Origin: Physocladia obscura
Lineage: Eukaryota > Chytridiomycota > Chytridiomycetes > Chytridiales > Chytriomycetaceae
Assembly (NCBI GenBank): GCA_027596945.1
Contig: JADGJH010000113.1
Coordinates: forward strand, 1 to 30,116
DNA: 30,116 bases
Direction of reading: 5' to 3'
Of the stretch, positions 1-12,696 are shown one piece after another. The translations under genes and the position numbers were made by a program. The first letter of the stretch is position 1, and each line of letters begins with the position of its first letter. The notes under the pieces were generated by a model that worked only from the letters and a program-made list of their open reading frames with translations, had not been told where the DNA came from and searched no databases.

Positions 1-66
1 AAATATAATCATTGGTTACAAGTTCTGTTTTCATTTCTTAATTTGTTTTGGTTTTTTATTTTTTTC

Positions 67-2902
67 TTAATCCATATACTTAGCATTTAAAACAATTGAC
101 AAGTAGGTGTATTTGTCAGCAGCTTCCTCAATAATCTGCTGCATGCTTTTTCCAGCTGAACAAAATATATAAGTGTATATATATTACGAGTTAATATATC
201 AATACGATAAAGCAGAAAAAAATGCATACCTCCATGCCCAGCTTTTGTATTAATACGCATCATGATTGGGTTTGGATTTTCCTTAAGCTCAAACTGCATA
301 GTCGCAGCAAGTTTCATGGAATGCAATGGAACAACACGATCATCATGATCACCAGTGATAATCAACACAGCAGGATACACTTTGGATCCATCAACATTAT
401 GCAACGGAGATATTTTGTACGCGTATTCAAAATCCTCTTTGACATCTGGGTTCCCATAATCACTCGTCCACGCGCTGCCAATGGTGAATTTATGGAACCG
501 CAAAAGATCCATAACCCCAACTTCAGCAATCCCCAATCCAAAAAGCTCAGGTGTTTGGTTTAAGCAAGCGCCGACAAGCAGACCACCGTTTGAGCCGCCA
601 TTGATTACAAGTTTTGCCGGGGTTGTGTATTTCGATGAGATTAGGTATTTTGCAGCATTTTGAAAATCTGTGAAGCAGTTTTGCTTTTTGAACAGACGGC
701 CCGCGTCGTACCATTCTTGTCCGTATTCTGCGCCGCCGCGGATGTTGGCGACTGCAACAACTCCGTTGAATTTTTCAATAAATGTTAACCATCCAACCTT
801 TGATTTCGTGTATATTATGTTCAGCGAAAAAAGGAAAGAAAAATATTAATTATACATACTGACCGAGAATGCAGGAAGAATCGATATATTGAAACCGCCG
901 TATGCATAAAGTAGCGTTGGATTATCATTGTTCAACACCAAACCCTTTTTGTGAAAGATGTACATCGGAATTTTCGCATCTTCTGATGGGTAAAAAACTT
1001 GTTTGACATCAAATAAACTGGAATCGAATCCGTTGACACTGGTTTCTCGAAAGAGAATATCGGTTTTCGCTTCAAAATCATATCTCTTGATAACGCCAGG
1101 TGATACAAAGGACCCAAAACCGTAAAACATTTCCGTATCTTTCTATTTAATGTATTTTTAATTTCACTAATAAAGTCTGCCATATAACACTCAAAAACCT
1201 TGTTTCCGGACATTCCCTTGATGATTGAGCCTGCAGGAAGATCAATACTATTCAAGAATTCTCCAGTAAGCAAATTATGGACTTGAACAATATGCTTTAC
1301 GTCTTTCAGGTATACGAGAACAAGCTTGTTTTTGTCAACGACATTGACAAAGTCGAGGGGATTTTCCGTTTCAGCAATAACCTCAACGAATCCCTATTTT
1401 TCAGGTTTTTCAATTATCAGAATAATAATAAAAAAGAACTTTAATAATATACAAGAGGGGGTTGTGTCAAATCGTATTTGATAATTCTCTTCTTTGGTGA
1501 ATTAAGAGTCGTTTGGAAAAGGAAGGTAGTTCCTTGATTTGCAATCCTGATAAATCACATTAATATGCGTCAAATTAATATTCCACAAAGTTTACCAACT
1601 GTATTCTGCCTCCCATTTGTCAATAATCGGAGTAAACTGCGGAACGCCTAATTTTTTTTGTTGGAATTTTTGGTATAAAAAAGCTTAATCGAAAAAAAAA
1701 ACTCACCTAGTACCGAATTTCCACCGAATTGTTTTTCCAAATCGGCAAAATAGACCAAATTTTTAGGATCACAGTTTTCACTGACATTAAGAATCAAATA
1801 ACGACCGCAGTCTGAAACAGAAACAGAAAACATTTGGGTCGGATGCTCGGCATCCTTATAGATAAGGATATCGTCATCTTGACTCGTTCCAATACGATGG
1901 TAATAAACCATTTGGTTTTCAGAGCTATCTGTTTCTGTTCCAGCCTTGTCTTGAGAAACACTCGGAGCTGGATATCGATTATAAAAAAAGCCTCGTTCGT
2001 CATGCGTGAATTCAATTGATGTGAACTTTGCCCTTTTTTTTTTTTTCCATTTTAATTAGCATGAAAAGAAAACAATTTGTGTCTCCAACCAACCATTTAA
2101 GGGGGGTTTCCTCCAGGTCTTTGTCCAAACCAACTTCACGAACATGAATGTTCAACCAGTCGCTTCCGCTCGCGGACAAAGCATACCCAAAAAATTTGCC
2201 GCTTTCAGAGAAGTTGTAGGTTCCCAGACTGATTGTACCATCTGTCGAAAGAATGTTTGGCTAATTTTTGTTTGTTTGGGTCATTAAAAAACCAAAACAG
2301 ATAAAAATTTGAGATATCAACGTCAAAAAACACTGATGCGTTATCGTCGACTGTCTTTTGGGTGTAAAGGACTGATTGCGGCTGAAGTCCAGAGTTATGA
2401 AAATCTGTTTAATATTTCGAGTCAACTGTTTGTTTGTAGCCGCCTCTGAATGCATAAACTTACAGTAATAATTGTTGCCCTTTTTAAACGGAACACCGTA
2501 TCGTTCATAGTTGAACATGTCGGTCAGCTTCGCTTCGAGTTTATTTCTGACTGTGTTTGTCTTGATGAAGTTTTGAAACATCGAGTTTTGGGCTTCGACA
2601 AACGCTTTTGTCTCAACAGCATCGGGATCCTCGAGATGACGGTATCTGCAGTTGCGATATATATATTTTTTTGGTTTACGAGCGAAACTTGTGAAATAAG
2701 CTCACGGATCCTGAATGTTTAAACCAGATCAGCTTAAATAAAAAACGACTCGCAAAGAGCCATTTAAGTCGACAAACATGTAAACCTTGACTGCCGTTTT
2801 ATGCAAAATGTCGACTTGAGTTTCGTCACGCCGGACTGTTGGATATACGAAATTTGTCATATTTCTCTGGAAATACCGAGCAACACTCTGAATTCTCCGC
2901 AT
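67..2902 (-). CDS. Prolyl oligopeptidase (S9A), 12 exons
   Basis: Cytosolic serine peptidase that cleaves short peptides after proline. Exons (minus, 5' to 3'): 2902-2786, 2710-2706, 2645-2464, 2404-2322, 2260-2094, 2032-1707, 1647-1596, 1546-1453, 1393-1199, 1142-864, 797-230, 155-67. They join in frame to 718 aa, close to the usual ~710 of the family. The N-terminal half carries the beta-propeller signatures ([42 protein letters not shown]). The C-terminal alpha/beta hydrolase half has GGSNGG with nucleophile Ser at about residue 569, GDHDDRVVP with Asp at about 653, and AGHGAGK with His at about 688, so the triad is intact. The start is uncertain: ATG at 2902 adds an Arg-rich leader, while ATG at 2860 (MTNFVYP) resembles the family's short N-terminus. 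The second exon is only 5 nt. Family assignment is very secure. Individual weak donors (GTTTTT, GTTGGT) are inferred from protein continuity. Confidence 0.95.
2706..2710 (-). other. 5-nt microexon of the prolyl oligopeptidase gene
   Basis: The five bases GATCC are flanked by AG on the 5' side and GTGAGC on the 3' side (minus strand), with introns of 75 and 60 nt. They supply Asp and two-thirds of Pro in the DPYRHLEDP motif that opens the family's first propeller segment. Joining exon 1 directly to exon 3 breaks the frame, and no other acceptor gives an open reading in the right phase (a TGA lies just upstream in that phase). Confidence 0.8.
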
Positions 2903-3414
2903 TTTGAAATAGGCTGAAGAGTGCAATTAATATTATGGAAATAAACGAAAGGATGTTTCCATAAACTCTCAGATTTTAGAATGACTCACACAAGTGCAAT
3001 CAGATTGAAAAACAAAACATTAGGATTTACTAATAGCATATGAGAGTAGTGTTTGAAACTAGAAAAATAACTGCCATAAATGCAAGTAGATTCTAAAAGA
3101 TTGGGAATTTTTGGGGAATCGTTAAACTTAAAGAAATTGGGCTGATAAAATTCATAAAATCAATGGGCATGCTGAAAACAGCATTTTTGTTACTTTTTAT
3201 TGAGAGAAAAGCCTTCGATCTGAGAGGGCAGAAAATCTGCCTGTCAACCTTTTAAAACTTTTGCTTACCTCTGTTCTGGGATGTATTTTGACAAGAAGGA
3301 AAAAGATATATGCGAAATTAATGTAAAAAACTATATCTTTCATTCTTTATTTTGTTTCTTTCAGAATTTATTTGTGCAACTTTTGGCCCCTAATATTTCT
3401 GTTTCAGCCGCCGC
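2903..3414. other. Intergenic, no gene recognised
   Basis: About 510 bp between the start of the prolyl oligopeptidase gene (minus) and the C2H2-like exon. The sequence is AT-rich with no long ORF or recognisable motif. It probably holds the 5' region of the peptidase gene. A pyrimidine-rich stretch ending in TTTCAG just before 3409 looks like a splice acceptor for the following exon, but no convincing upstream exon was found. Confidence 0.4.
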
Positions 3415-3597
3415 ATGAAAAAAAACGAAAACATTAAACGGTACAGACGTACGGTATACAATTTTGGGGGAAGTAAATGGTCGGCTTTCTGTCGATGCTG
3501 CAATACTAAGTTTTCAAGGATGGATGCATTAAAACGTCACGAAGCAAGGCGGCTTCAGTTTTTAAATGCGTTTCTGAGCTCAACTTCTGAATCATAG
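3415..3597 (+). CDS. Lone C2H2 zinc-finger-like exon, possible gene remnant
   Basis: A 60-aa ORF, basic, containing FCRCCNTKFSRMDALKRHEA. This matches the first three ligands and spacing of a fungal C2H2 finger (C-x2-C-x12-H, with the usual F and L core residues and the DALKRH signature), but the second zinc-binding His is missing: Arg-Arg-Leu follows. A TTTCAG lies just upstream, so the piece may be the 3' exon of a larger DNA-binding protein whose 5' part I cannot find. Either this is a decayed copy or the finger is non-functional. The closest neighbour is the STAND gene on the opposite strand. Confidence 0.35.
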   Translation: MKKNENIKRYRRTVYNFGGSKWSAFCRCCNTKFSRMDALKRHEARRLQFLNAFLSSTSES

Positions 3598-3852
3598 TGG
3601 AATATTCAGCAAATGTTATTCGTATTCAAAAATAATAAAAAGCATAGCTCGTGTTGACCTGTTTCAAACAGTATACGGGTAATTTTCTTGTCATTACGCT
3701 ATTATGAAGTAATTGATAGCTGTTATTGCGTTTTCATATTTTCTGGAAATCAGTGCATTAATTTGAAATTGAGTTTGCAATATTGGAAAAATAAACTGAC
3801 AAAATAATAAAACAAAAAAAAAAAAAGAATAAAATCCATTGAATCTCTACAT

Positions 3853-6800
3853 TTAATGATCGCCATCCTCTTCATCCTGGTCTTCTTCCACAAAATTGTC
3901 CTCGTCCTCTTCTCGCAATTCCATTTCCATCTCTTTTTGCAGCATTTCATGCATTAACCGCCTCGCCTCCCGTTTCACTTCTTCATCAACACCAACTAGC
4001 TCTGGATCTTCTTCCTCGTCGCTGTCGACTGGTTGATCAACATACCAAGCAGCTCCACCCCTTGCTTCGCGCTGCATTCGCATCAACGCGTCTTTCCGCC
4101 TTGCATCTTGTTCAAACTCCAACTGTCGTGCCATCCATTCACGTTGTTTTGCAGCCTGCGCAGCTCGATATTCATCGGCTTCCTCAAATTTACGTGCTTG
4201 CTCTCGCCCGCGTTGCCGCGCCTCCTCCATCTCTTGCTCAATATCCTCGGGTGCCTTCTTGGCGCGTACTTGTTGCGGTGTGACGACTACAGAGACGCTT
4301 GCCGGAAGTGCACTTGCAGCTGAGCTCAAAATTCCGCCGACAACTCCACTCATGCCGTTACGTACACCGGCCAGTCCCTCCATTACGCTCATGCGCACGC
4401 TCTTACGCTGTTTCTTTTTTGAGGTTTTCGCTGAACCAAACTTTTCAAAACTTGTAACAATGTCAACTGAGTCGAAACGGTCGTATGATTCATCTTCGCC
4501 ATTCAACGCAGAAGCAGTGTTGTCATCACCTGCATCCCACATAATATCTCCAGCCGCTGATTCATCGTTGTCATTACTGCGAATTCCCTTAATGAACAAT
4601 TCATGTGGGTTATGAACAAGAAGATCTGGAAATTCATCGTCAACGGCTGGATGAACCCCGTTTGCAGGGTGGTTATGCAGGCTTCCACGACGACCTTGTG
4701 AATATTCAAATTCATCAAAATCCACACTCAAATGGTCGAACGCATCAGCTAATTCGGCCGGGCATTCATAATCTGGCCTATACAATTTTGGATCAACTGG
4801 AACAAACTATTTGAGTGGTTTTTTCGTTTTTGTTTTTGTTTTTGTTTTTGTTTTCGTTTTTTTTTTTTGGTTGTTTTGTTATTTTTTAATATAGCAAATA
4901 TGTATAATTTAAAACTCACATGAACATCACCACATGCAATTGGCTCCCCTTCACCAGCGATTCTTGTCAAATCAATACAACACGTTTCCAATCTGCAGGA
5001 ACTTTTGACAAAACCAAGCCGCAAACAGACAGTCCCACTCCCAGCCAGCTGAATTTGTTCTTGAACAGGAAGCAACCGGCTGAAACCGTGTATTACATCC
5101 AATTCGGGATCGACTACATCCAGATCGCCAGCTGTCCAGCAAACGAACTTGAGAGGGATCAAAGTTTCTTCAGTTGCATCTGCCGGAACTTCAACATTAC
5201 ACACAACTTCGTAGCATCCACGCGGTAATCCATCATTCAATCGAATAAGAGCAACATGGCCGTGTGTGTTTGAACCAGTGCTATACTCCCAATGATATGC
5301 GGATCTGCTGTTTTTTATTGTACGTGCTTCCATCAACCTATCAGTAACACTAGAATTCCAAGCACTAAATTCGGCAAATTCGGGATCTGGTGCTGATGGG
5401 AATGCAGATCTATGCTTGACAGTTGGATGATAGTCATTATCAGAAGCTTTCCCTTTAAGTGCCGAAAATACGTCAGCATTCAAACTGGTGGGCCATTCAC
5501 CATGTATTTGAATACATGTGATAGTTCCATCGTGGTCCAAGATAGCAAGTTCACGTGCACCAACTGAGAAACTTGCATTGTTAACACGTCCAGGGATCAT
5601 CCAAAGGTCATGAATCCATACGATATTCCCAGTGACTGTGTTATGAATCGCAACACGTTTATCTTCAGTCAGAGACACCAGCGCTGCATCATCAGCAGCC
5701 CAAGCAATTGCAGTAACTGGTGCTGGCACAATGTCAGTCGTGTGAATCAACAGACTACGCTTCACTTTTGCTTCGGTGTTCCAAATTGTTATCATACCGT
5801 CCGTTTCACCTGTAGCAAGCAGTTGTTCTTGAGTATTTGAAAATGCGATCGCAATTGCCCGATCTGTATTTCGCTCAAGAAGACCAGTAATTGACAAAAT
5901 GCTGGTCACCGAACGTCGGTTATGCAATTTTGTTGCTGGTCGCATACTGATGTAACTGTCATTAACTTCGCCTGGTTGTACTAGAACTTGAATAGAGTCT
6001 TCAAATGTGGATGAAGAAAGACCTTCCCACAGCAAAAGCGTGCCGTCGTCTACGGTCACAGCCAATCGACGACTTGTTGGAATGTTTGTGGGTGTTAAAG
6101 AGCTCACGCGTCCAACTTGTAAATTAAGCGTAACAGTTGGAAGAAGTTGCGCCATAGATTCAGCAGAATTCCAGTCCCAAATCGACACTGTTCCATCTTC
6201 AAATCCGACAGCAAAACTTAAAATATCGCCTGAAGCACCACCATTTGCAGCAAAAGAAGCAGAGTCCAAAAAAGTAACACAAGAAGGACTAATCAATCCT
6301 TCTTTCATCACATTCAACGAAACACTATATCCTACGTCCACTTTCTTGGTCAAAACAGATTTAATCGCTCCTGTCCACCCCTTCTCATGAAACGCTTGTT
6401 CTGCATACAACAATGTCAAATTACCGTTATTAGTGACACTTGCCACGATCGGTTTTGCTGGGTGAGACGCAATTCCAGTAACAATATCCTTTTTTGAAAA
6501 TCCGTTCCTTCGAAACCGCTTGTTTGTTGCCACATCATTTGTCTGCAAAGTATTCCGCGCTCTCTTGTCCGTAAATGATACGTATGAATTCCCTTCATTA
6601 ACCGCCCATCCCATATACCCATTTGTGTTATTTCGGATGGGTATAACTGTTTGGTATGCTACAGCTAGAGTTGAGGCATATCTCACAGCGGAATGATCGC
6701 CAAGTTCGTTCACATTCCAAACACGCACCGAGCCATACTCACCATCTGTCATTACAGTTTTACCAGATCGCGAAAACTGGCAAGAAATTGGGCTTCCATC

Positions 6801-9800
6801 TGAATATGCTGGATCAACACCAAGAATTGTTCCTAAATGCTGGTAGGAATATAATGCCACTCCGCCATCTCTTTTGTTTGCTGATACGTTTTGTGGCTTT
6901 GAATCTTGCGTGATCCCGTGAATAAAAATAACTTTGTCGTCAACTGGCACGACAGCAACACGTTTACCGTCGTGTGATAAGGTGATATATCGTACACGAT
7001 CGACTTCTACTTCCAATCGTGCAACAGGACGCTTTGCATTCATATCAATCAGCAAATATCCATGACCCGATTCCTCTGCAATAATGGCATAATTTCCAGC
7101 AAAAGAAATCGCGAATCGTGAATTTGCATCTGGGGCAGGATCGCAATGCGGTTTGTTGTGAATATATTGAAGATTGTCTGTTGAATCAGGGTCGCTCGCA
7201 AGCTCATCGATGTCCATAATTACAAAAGCCTCTTTAACTTCATCCCAGAACGAAAATGATGAATATGCTGCCATGATAGGCTGTCGTGGGTTATTTTTTG
7301 TTTCCAAAACTTTGAGCAATGTTAATGAATTCGCATTCCAGAGACTGATTCTTCCTGGCATAGAGCCATCTGACGCAGTTATAACACAACCGTCTTTCGC
7401 CGTCCAAGCTATAATTGTGATCAAATCACCTTCAGGAAGTGTTGGGTCTCGGCCAACCTTTTTGATTGTTAAATCCATACCATCCAATAACACAACCGAC
7501 CGCCCACCAACTGCAATTTTATCTCCTTTACGAGAAAACGAGCAAACAAGAGGGACGCCTTGTTCGATGATCTCGCCATAAACTTTATTCGGCATAAAGT
7601 TATATTTCGCAAGGAGTTTAGCTTTTCCGCCTCCAAAACCAGAAGCCGCGTCTGTTTGTTCAATATCGTACAAAAAAAGAGTCGGTTCGTTATCAAATGT
7701 ACGAACACCTGTGAGAACAAGGCGTTCGTCATAGGTGTCGCGCCCAGTAACTGTAATTACATCGTTTGCAACACCGCCATCAGTTCCACGAAGGGTCACA
7801 ATAGGTTCTCCGCGTGCAGTTGGTCGATTGGTCCATTCAATCCAACTTAATCCGGGAGAGTTCAAAAGAATCCACTTTCTAGCTTCATCTGCAACAACAG
7901 ATCCTTCGTACAAGTTAACTGCAACAGGAACAAGACGGTTTGGATCGTATAATAGAACTTCGGCATGAGCTAAAAGAAAACGATAATCTGAACAAAAATA
8001 ATTCGTTCAATAAATTGCACTGGTGACCAAAAATAAATAGCAAACAACTAACAATCATTCAACTGATCCACAATAATTGGGTCACCATTTTCTAGTGACA
8101 TGGCATATCTATAACACGCCAAAACATCCCACAAAAGGCCTCCATGCACAGCTGTACTAAGGTGAGAAATGTCTTGCAACGTCTTTGCAGCTCGTCGAAA
8201 ACCAGAACTACCAATTGCCAATTGATGCCAAACAATGGCAGACACACGCCGAATATTTGGTTTTCCACTAATGAGCAAAGACTGATTGATAACGTATCTA
8301 TTTTCAGTTTTTGAAAGTCCGGTCACTTCATGATATTGTTTTTCCTTGTTTGCATATTTGGCTTCCCAGTAGTTGGAAAATGCTCCATGAATTTTTCCAG
8401 CTTGACCTTGTTCTAGATAACGATCTTCGGCGACTTTGAGAATTTGATGATGTCCCCTGTTTTCGAATCGTTAAAAATGGTAAGAAAAAAAGACGAAAAA
8501 AAAAAAGAACCAGAAAATCGCTCGAACACCATAAACGTGCTTCTGAACAATGGAATCACCAAGTTCTTCTAGCAGTCGTTCCACATATATTGGAGGAATG
8601 CGTCGAACTGGCATTTGGTTAAACTGTTGAAAAAAAATAAATATTAAAAAATAAGATTGAGTCCCGAAGACAAACTAAACCTTAAAAACTTCATTCATGA
8701 CGGTTTCGTCAAGTGATAAAAGGTCCTCGAATTCATATCTGCTCAATCCTTGTCGGGCAGCCGTTAAATATGCTAAACTTTTGGAAACAAAATATCGGCC
8801 TAATTTTGCTTCCAATTCATCGAAAAATTCTTCTATAAGCCCTGGAACAGTTTCTGCTTTGATTGCGTCTTCAATGACATGCATACTAGTTGAGCTCGTC
8901 CACTTTTTTGCATGCAAAGTCCACGCAGTGCGAATATATAGCGGCATTTTCAATGCGCTACATTTCGAAATCAAAGCTGTGCGTTGTTCCTCTTGGAGCT
9001 GGCAATTATCACGTTGCATTAACGTTTGAATCATTTCATCGACTTCGGAATACGAGAAAACAGGAAGCTCGAGGTACATATGTTCGGCTACATTCCATGT
9101 CGGGTAGAGAGTATTGATTATCGAAAAGGTTGAATGTTTGAGTGAGGTTGGTGCGGTAGATATAATAATTTTCACATATGGTGGGATGATCTTTGGAAGC
9201 CACTCAAGCGTGCGGGCATCGTCTTCAATTGATAATTCATCAAGAGCGTCCAGAACCTAAATTGTAATTTTTTGCGTTTTTAAATATTAAAAATCACACA
9301 AATTTCTCACAAACCACAAACAACGGTCGGTTATCATCTGCAAGTTTGAGCGCAACTTCGAAGCCGGCCTTTAATCCTTCATAAGTAATAGGTGGCCAAT
9401 TATCCAAATTGCCCAGTTTTTCTTCCAATGTGAGTTCGCCGGTGGCTTCCGCTATTTCCGCGCTAATAGAAGCTTCAAAATCGACTTTATCTTTCAATTC
9501 TGCATGACCATAAGCTCCTACAATTTGTGAACACATTGAACGCAAAAGGGCGATTGAGTCCATCGATTCACACGACGTTCCCACCAAACGTGTCACTAAC
9601 ACAGCCTGTGGATATGTGTTGTAGATTCTTTCTGCAACCTTCGACATCAAAGCAGTTTTTCCAATTCCCGATGGTCCTATTTTAATGAGTTAAAAAAATT
9701 CATCGGAAGAGGAAGAAAAACACAACAGGGGAGTTAAACCATAGATAATTAAAGCCTTTTTACTCAAATCTCCCAAAAACCCAGTCTCAATAGATTCCAA

Positions 9801-11514
9801 AACTTGACGGCGACCAACAAATCCATCTACATTACGCAACACCCCGACAGCATGACGCACAACTTCTTCACCGATGACTCCTGCGCCAGGTCGGACTGCA
9901 TACTGTTTCAAAATACTTTCGCCAATAAGCCGCCCAACATCCTCGCAAAACGAAGTCAAATAAGTGGCATGTAATTTTTCAAGCTCTGGATTAAATCCGC
10001 CAAGATCTGTTCGCCATGGAATAGCATAAAATCGAGTGGCACGATGTTTGCTCCGCAATCGAGTAATTTCACTTGTACGATCTTTGTTGATCACACCTGT
10101 TTGCGGGTCCATATCAATATATTTTGATGCGAGAATTGCGTTTTCGTTTGCGTTGCGTTTGAGGTCTAAAAATGTTCGTCTTGCAAGATAAAAAATCGAA
10201 TAAATTTCAATGATCGAAAAATTAAAAATAACTTACTGGAAACAAAATACACCGTCTCTTTTCCGACCAAATGCGTATCCAACGCCCAAGTCGACCAAAG
10301 CTCTGCCAAATCCTTTCAGTGCAGCACCATCGGTTCCAAACGCTCCAACAGCACCGATGGTGAGAACCCGAGCAAGATCTTCACAAACACCGTCCCAGAT
10401 TTCAGCCGCGTGTTCTCTAACTTCACTATCAGCGGATGTTGATGAAAACGCGGGAAATATAGACTGCACTGGATTCAACTTGTAAAAGCCTGGAATTGCT
10501 TGATCATTTGAAATAAAGGATGTTTCATGAAGCGAAGGAACTTTAGGAGATGTGGGAGAAGATGGTGGTGATGGCGGTAGTCTGTGGTTATTGTCTTGGG
10601 TATACCACAAATCCAGTAGTTGAGGTACAAGGTGGACATGTTCTGGGATTGATAGTAGATGGGAACGAATGGCTTCGTAATCTGTGGGAGAAATAATCGT
10701 GGGTAGAGCGGGCGAGCCATACTTGTCGCCAAGAAGGCCAATGAAGATAGAAATCGTGGAATCACTGAGTCCTTCTTGAAGCTTGGCCATAAATCGCTGA
10801 ATACAAAAAAAAGTTAGCCTTCACCATTCGATCATATTTAAGGAAAGATAAAACCTGTGTTTGCATATTATTATGCACTCCGTCATCAGAAACATTCCAA
10901 TCTCTGGTTACGAAAGTCAGATTATTTCGATGGTGCGATATAAATAGATTAGATGCAAACTCACAAATCAACGACGGCAAAATCGAGATTCAGAAAAGAA
11001 CAAAATCGCGCAAGCTGAGGCCATACGGAAGCAACTAGAGCGTCGCGTTCGTGCACGAAATCTACGATTGCAATTTGCGAAAAAAAAAAAGTGTTAAGTG
11101 GAGAATTATTAAGGGCAACATGTCAAAAGAAAAAAGGCGGAACAACAAACCGCGACCGGCAGCAACAAAAACACGGACAGACGAAGCATTGTTGAGCGCC
11201 CATACGTCGGAAAACAGCGATCCGGCCAGAACGTGATCCAATTCTTCGCCTTTCGCCTTCGCACCAGGACTGCCGCTGCCACCGCCGCTTACGCTGACGT
11301 GATTGTTGCGCATACTGTTAGTGAGATTGTGTTGGTGCTGTTGCTGTTGCTGGGCACGGACAGCCTGGCTGAGGAGTGTGGCGAAAACATCTGTGGTTGA
11401 TGTGAGACGCTGCTGCTGCTGATCACTTAGCTGCGCTCGCTTCGCCCCGGATACTGTTGCTGAGTCTCCAGCCGCATCATCGTCCGCTCCGTTAAGGCTA
11501 TTCGTATTGCCCAT
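3853..11514 (-). CDS. STAND NTPase: DUF4062-type N-terminus, NACHT, WD40 repeats (2322 aa)
   Basis: Signal-transduction ATPase related in layout to animal TEP1/NWD1. Exons (minus): 11514-11151, 11061-10965, 10903-10855, 10796-10237, 10179-9740, 9676-9315, 9256-8681, 8623-8511, 8456-8053, 7969-4920, 4806-3853. They join in frame. The N-terminus MGNTNS fits N-myristoylation (Gly2, Ser6) and is followed by a Gln/Ser-rich segment. A DUF4062-like region follows: VRVFVAAGRDFVHERD, VVDLDWNVSDD, then IGLLGDKYGSPALP. Walker A GPSGIGKT lies near residue 505 and Walker B PLFVVLDALDEL near 622. Next comes a winged-helix-like stretch (PVRRIPP, GHHQILKVAEDRYLEQ). WD40 blades occupy roughly residues 1000-1900 (GRISLWN, GSVRVWN, GTVSIWDW, GMITIWN). 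After a conserved C-terminal domain there is an Ala/Arg/Glu coiled coil and an acidic tail. The Gln run and the acidic tail are low complexity. Role unknown; NLR-like sensing or a flagellar scaffold role are inferences. Confidence 0.9.
4807..4919 (-). repeat. GTTTTT hexanucleotide repeat inside the last intron of the STAND gene
   Basis: The final intron (113 nt, about twice the usual length here) contains roughly five tandem GTTTTT units at about 4824-4855 on the plus strand, then a T-run. On the transcribed strand these are AAAAAC units. The repeat is open in the upstream frame, so the exon's ORF reads straight through it as a lysine/glutamine-rich peptide. The intron call (CAT then GTGAGT; AATAG then TTTGTT) restores the conserved downstream frame. 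Confidence 0.75.
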
Positions 11515-12696
11515 TAAGTTTGCTACCCAAATCAAAGACAGTTGCTTCCTTCAAATTGATGAAAATAATAATTTGATTATTGAAGAAATTGGTTCAAAGA
11601 GTTTTCAGGCATCACAAGAAAAATACAATCATTCTTGTAAAGATTTTTCTATTTATATTGAAATACTGCAGGTATCTATTGGAGTAGAAGAGCGTCATGA
11701 GAAATTAGACTGATCAACACATGTAACCATTAATTACTGCCAAATCTTGATGTTGACCCTTCGTAAGTCTTTTACTTCTTCCAACATTTTATCGACAAAT
11801 ACTTGTACTCTTCTCTTTTAATTTCAAAATTTTTGTATCTTCCAGATTTTATTGCACTTCTTTGTAGTTTGTTCACCCCAATACTGGAATGAAAACGATC
11901 ATAGAATAGAACAATATGTGCGAATCGTTTGTTAATTTTGGGATTACTCAACCAGCCATTGGCAACACACTGTCCACGCACAATGGTGATATGATGACAC
12001 CGTTTTTCAATGAATTTTTCATTACTTTTATTGGTAATGCTACCAAAGCAACGTTGCGCATAAAGTTTTCGCCAGCCAAAACTTCAAATTTTCTTGGTGC
12101 TATAATGGCGCGACCTGTTTTTTATTTCTGTTTTTTTTATTGAGTTTTGAGTTTCCAAAAAATAAGCAAGAATCGCTCAGTTTTTCTACTAGAGAATCAG
12201 GTCTGTAAGATTGTATCCATCTTTAATTAAAATTGAATCAGCTTATCTTATTTATTTATTTTTGATTTTTGAATTTACCTCGACCAATTCAATACAATTT
12301 CCACCCAGTACGGTATCCTTAATTCTTTTCGAATTGTATAAAAGAAATACAAGCAAAAAAGTATTAATCATTTTACTGTTATTGCTTTTACTGATAATTC
12401 TGATACGATGTCGCTTTTTTTTTTTTCTTGGTAATTTGTGGCTTTTGCCAAACACAACGATTTCGAATATTATTATTCAAAATCATCAGGATCCATCAAT
12501 TTTCGAATTTCCAATAGCATTCACTTCAGTTACTTTCGAATTTGGTACAGTGCTTCCACCTACGCCGAGTTTCAACCCGCAAAGCAAAAATTGAAAGTGA
12601 AAATCTCTTTGTCTTTCTCTTTCAAAAGAGCCTCTTCTCACTATCACAAACGATAACTACTCGAACAATTAATAAAATAACAGATCTAACGAAAAA
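11515..12696. other. Intergenic between divergent genes; possible decayed minus-strand coding fragments
   Basis: About 1.2 kb of AT-rich sequence between the STAND gene start (minus) and the MARVEL-like gene start (plus), so it must hold both promoters. Minus-strand stretches look coding-like but do not join into an intact frame. One at about 12118-11951 reads a ~55-aa segment (LAGENFMRN then VALVALPIKVM) ending in TGA. Others lie near 12585-12490 (LGVGGSTVPNSKVTEVNAIG) and 12325-12280 (KDTVLGGNCIELVE). They may be an old pseudogene or chance. Plus-strand ORFs here are Ile/Leu/Phe-rich low complexity. Confidence 0.4.

Noticed and set aside
4033..4615. Plus-strand ORFs opposite the C-terminal exon of the STAND gene
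   Set aside because: Antisense shadows of a strongly coding, acidic/coiled-coil minus-strand exon; no motifs of their own.
4749..4919. Lys/Gln-rich C-terminus obtained by reading the long STAND exon to its stop
   Set aside because: It translates the intron repeat; splicing at GTGAGT/AATAG restores a conserved-looking continuation (DVHFVPVDPKLYRPDYECP) and a further 318 codons.
11507..11713. 68-aa plus-strand ORF at the STAND gene start
   Set aside because: Overlaps the start region antisense; AT-rich composition and no recognisable motif.
12211..12594. 127-aa plus-strand ORF upstream of the MARVEL-like gene
   Set aside because: Low-complexity Leu/Ile and Phe runs from T-rich DNA; not homologous-looking, likely promoter region.
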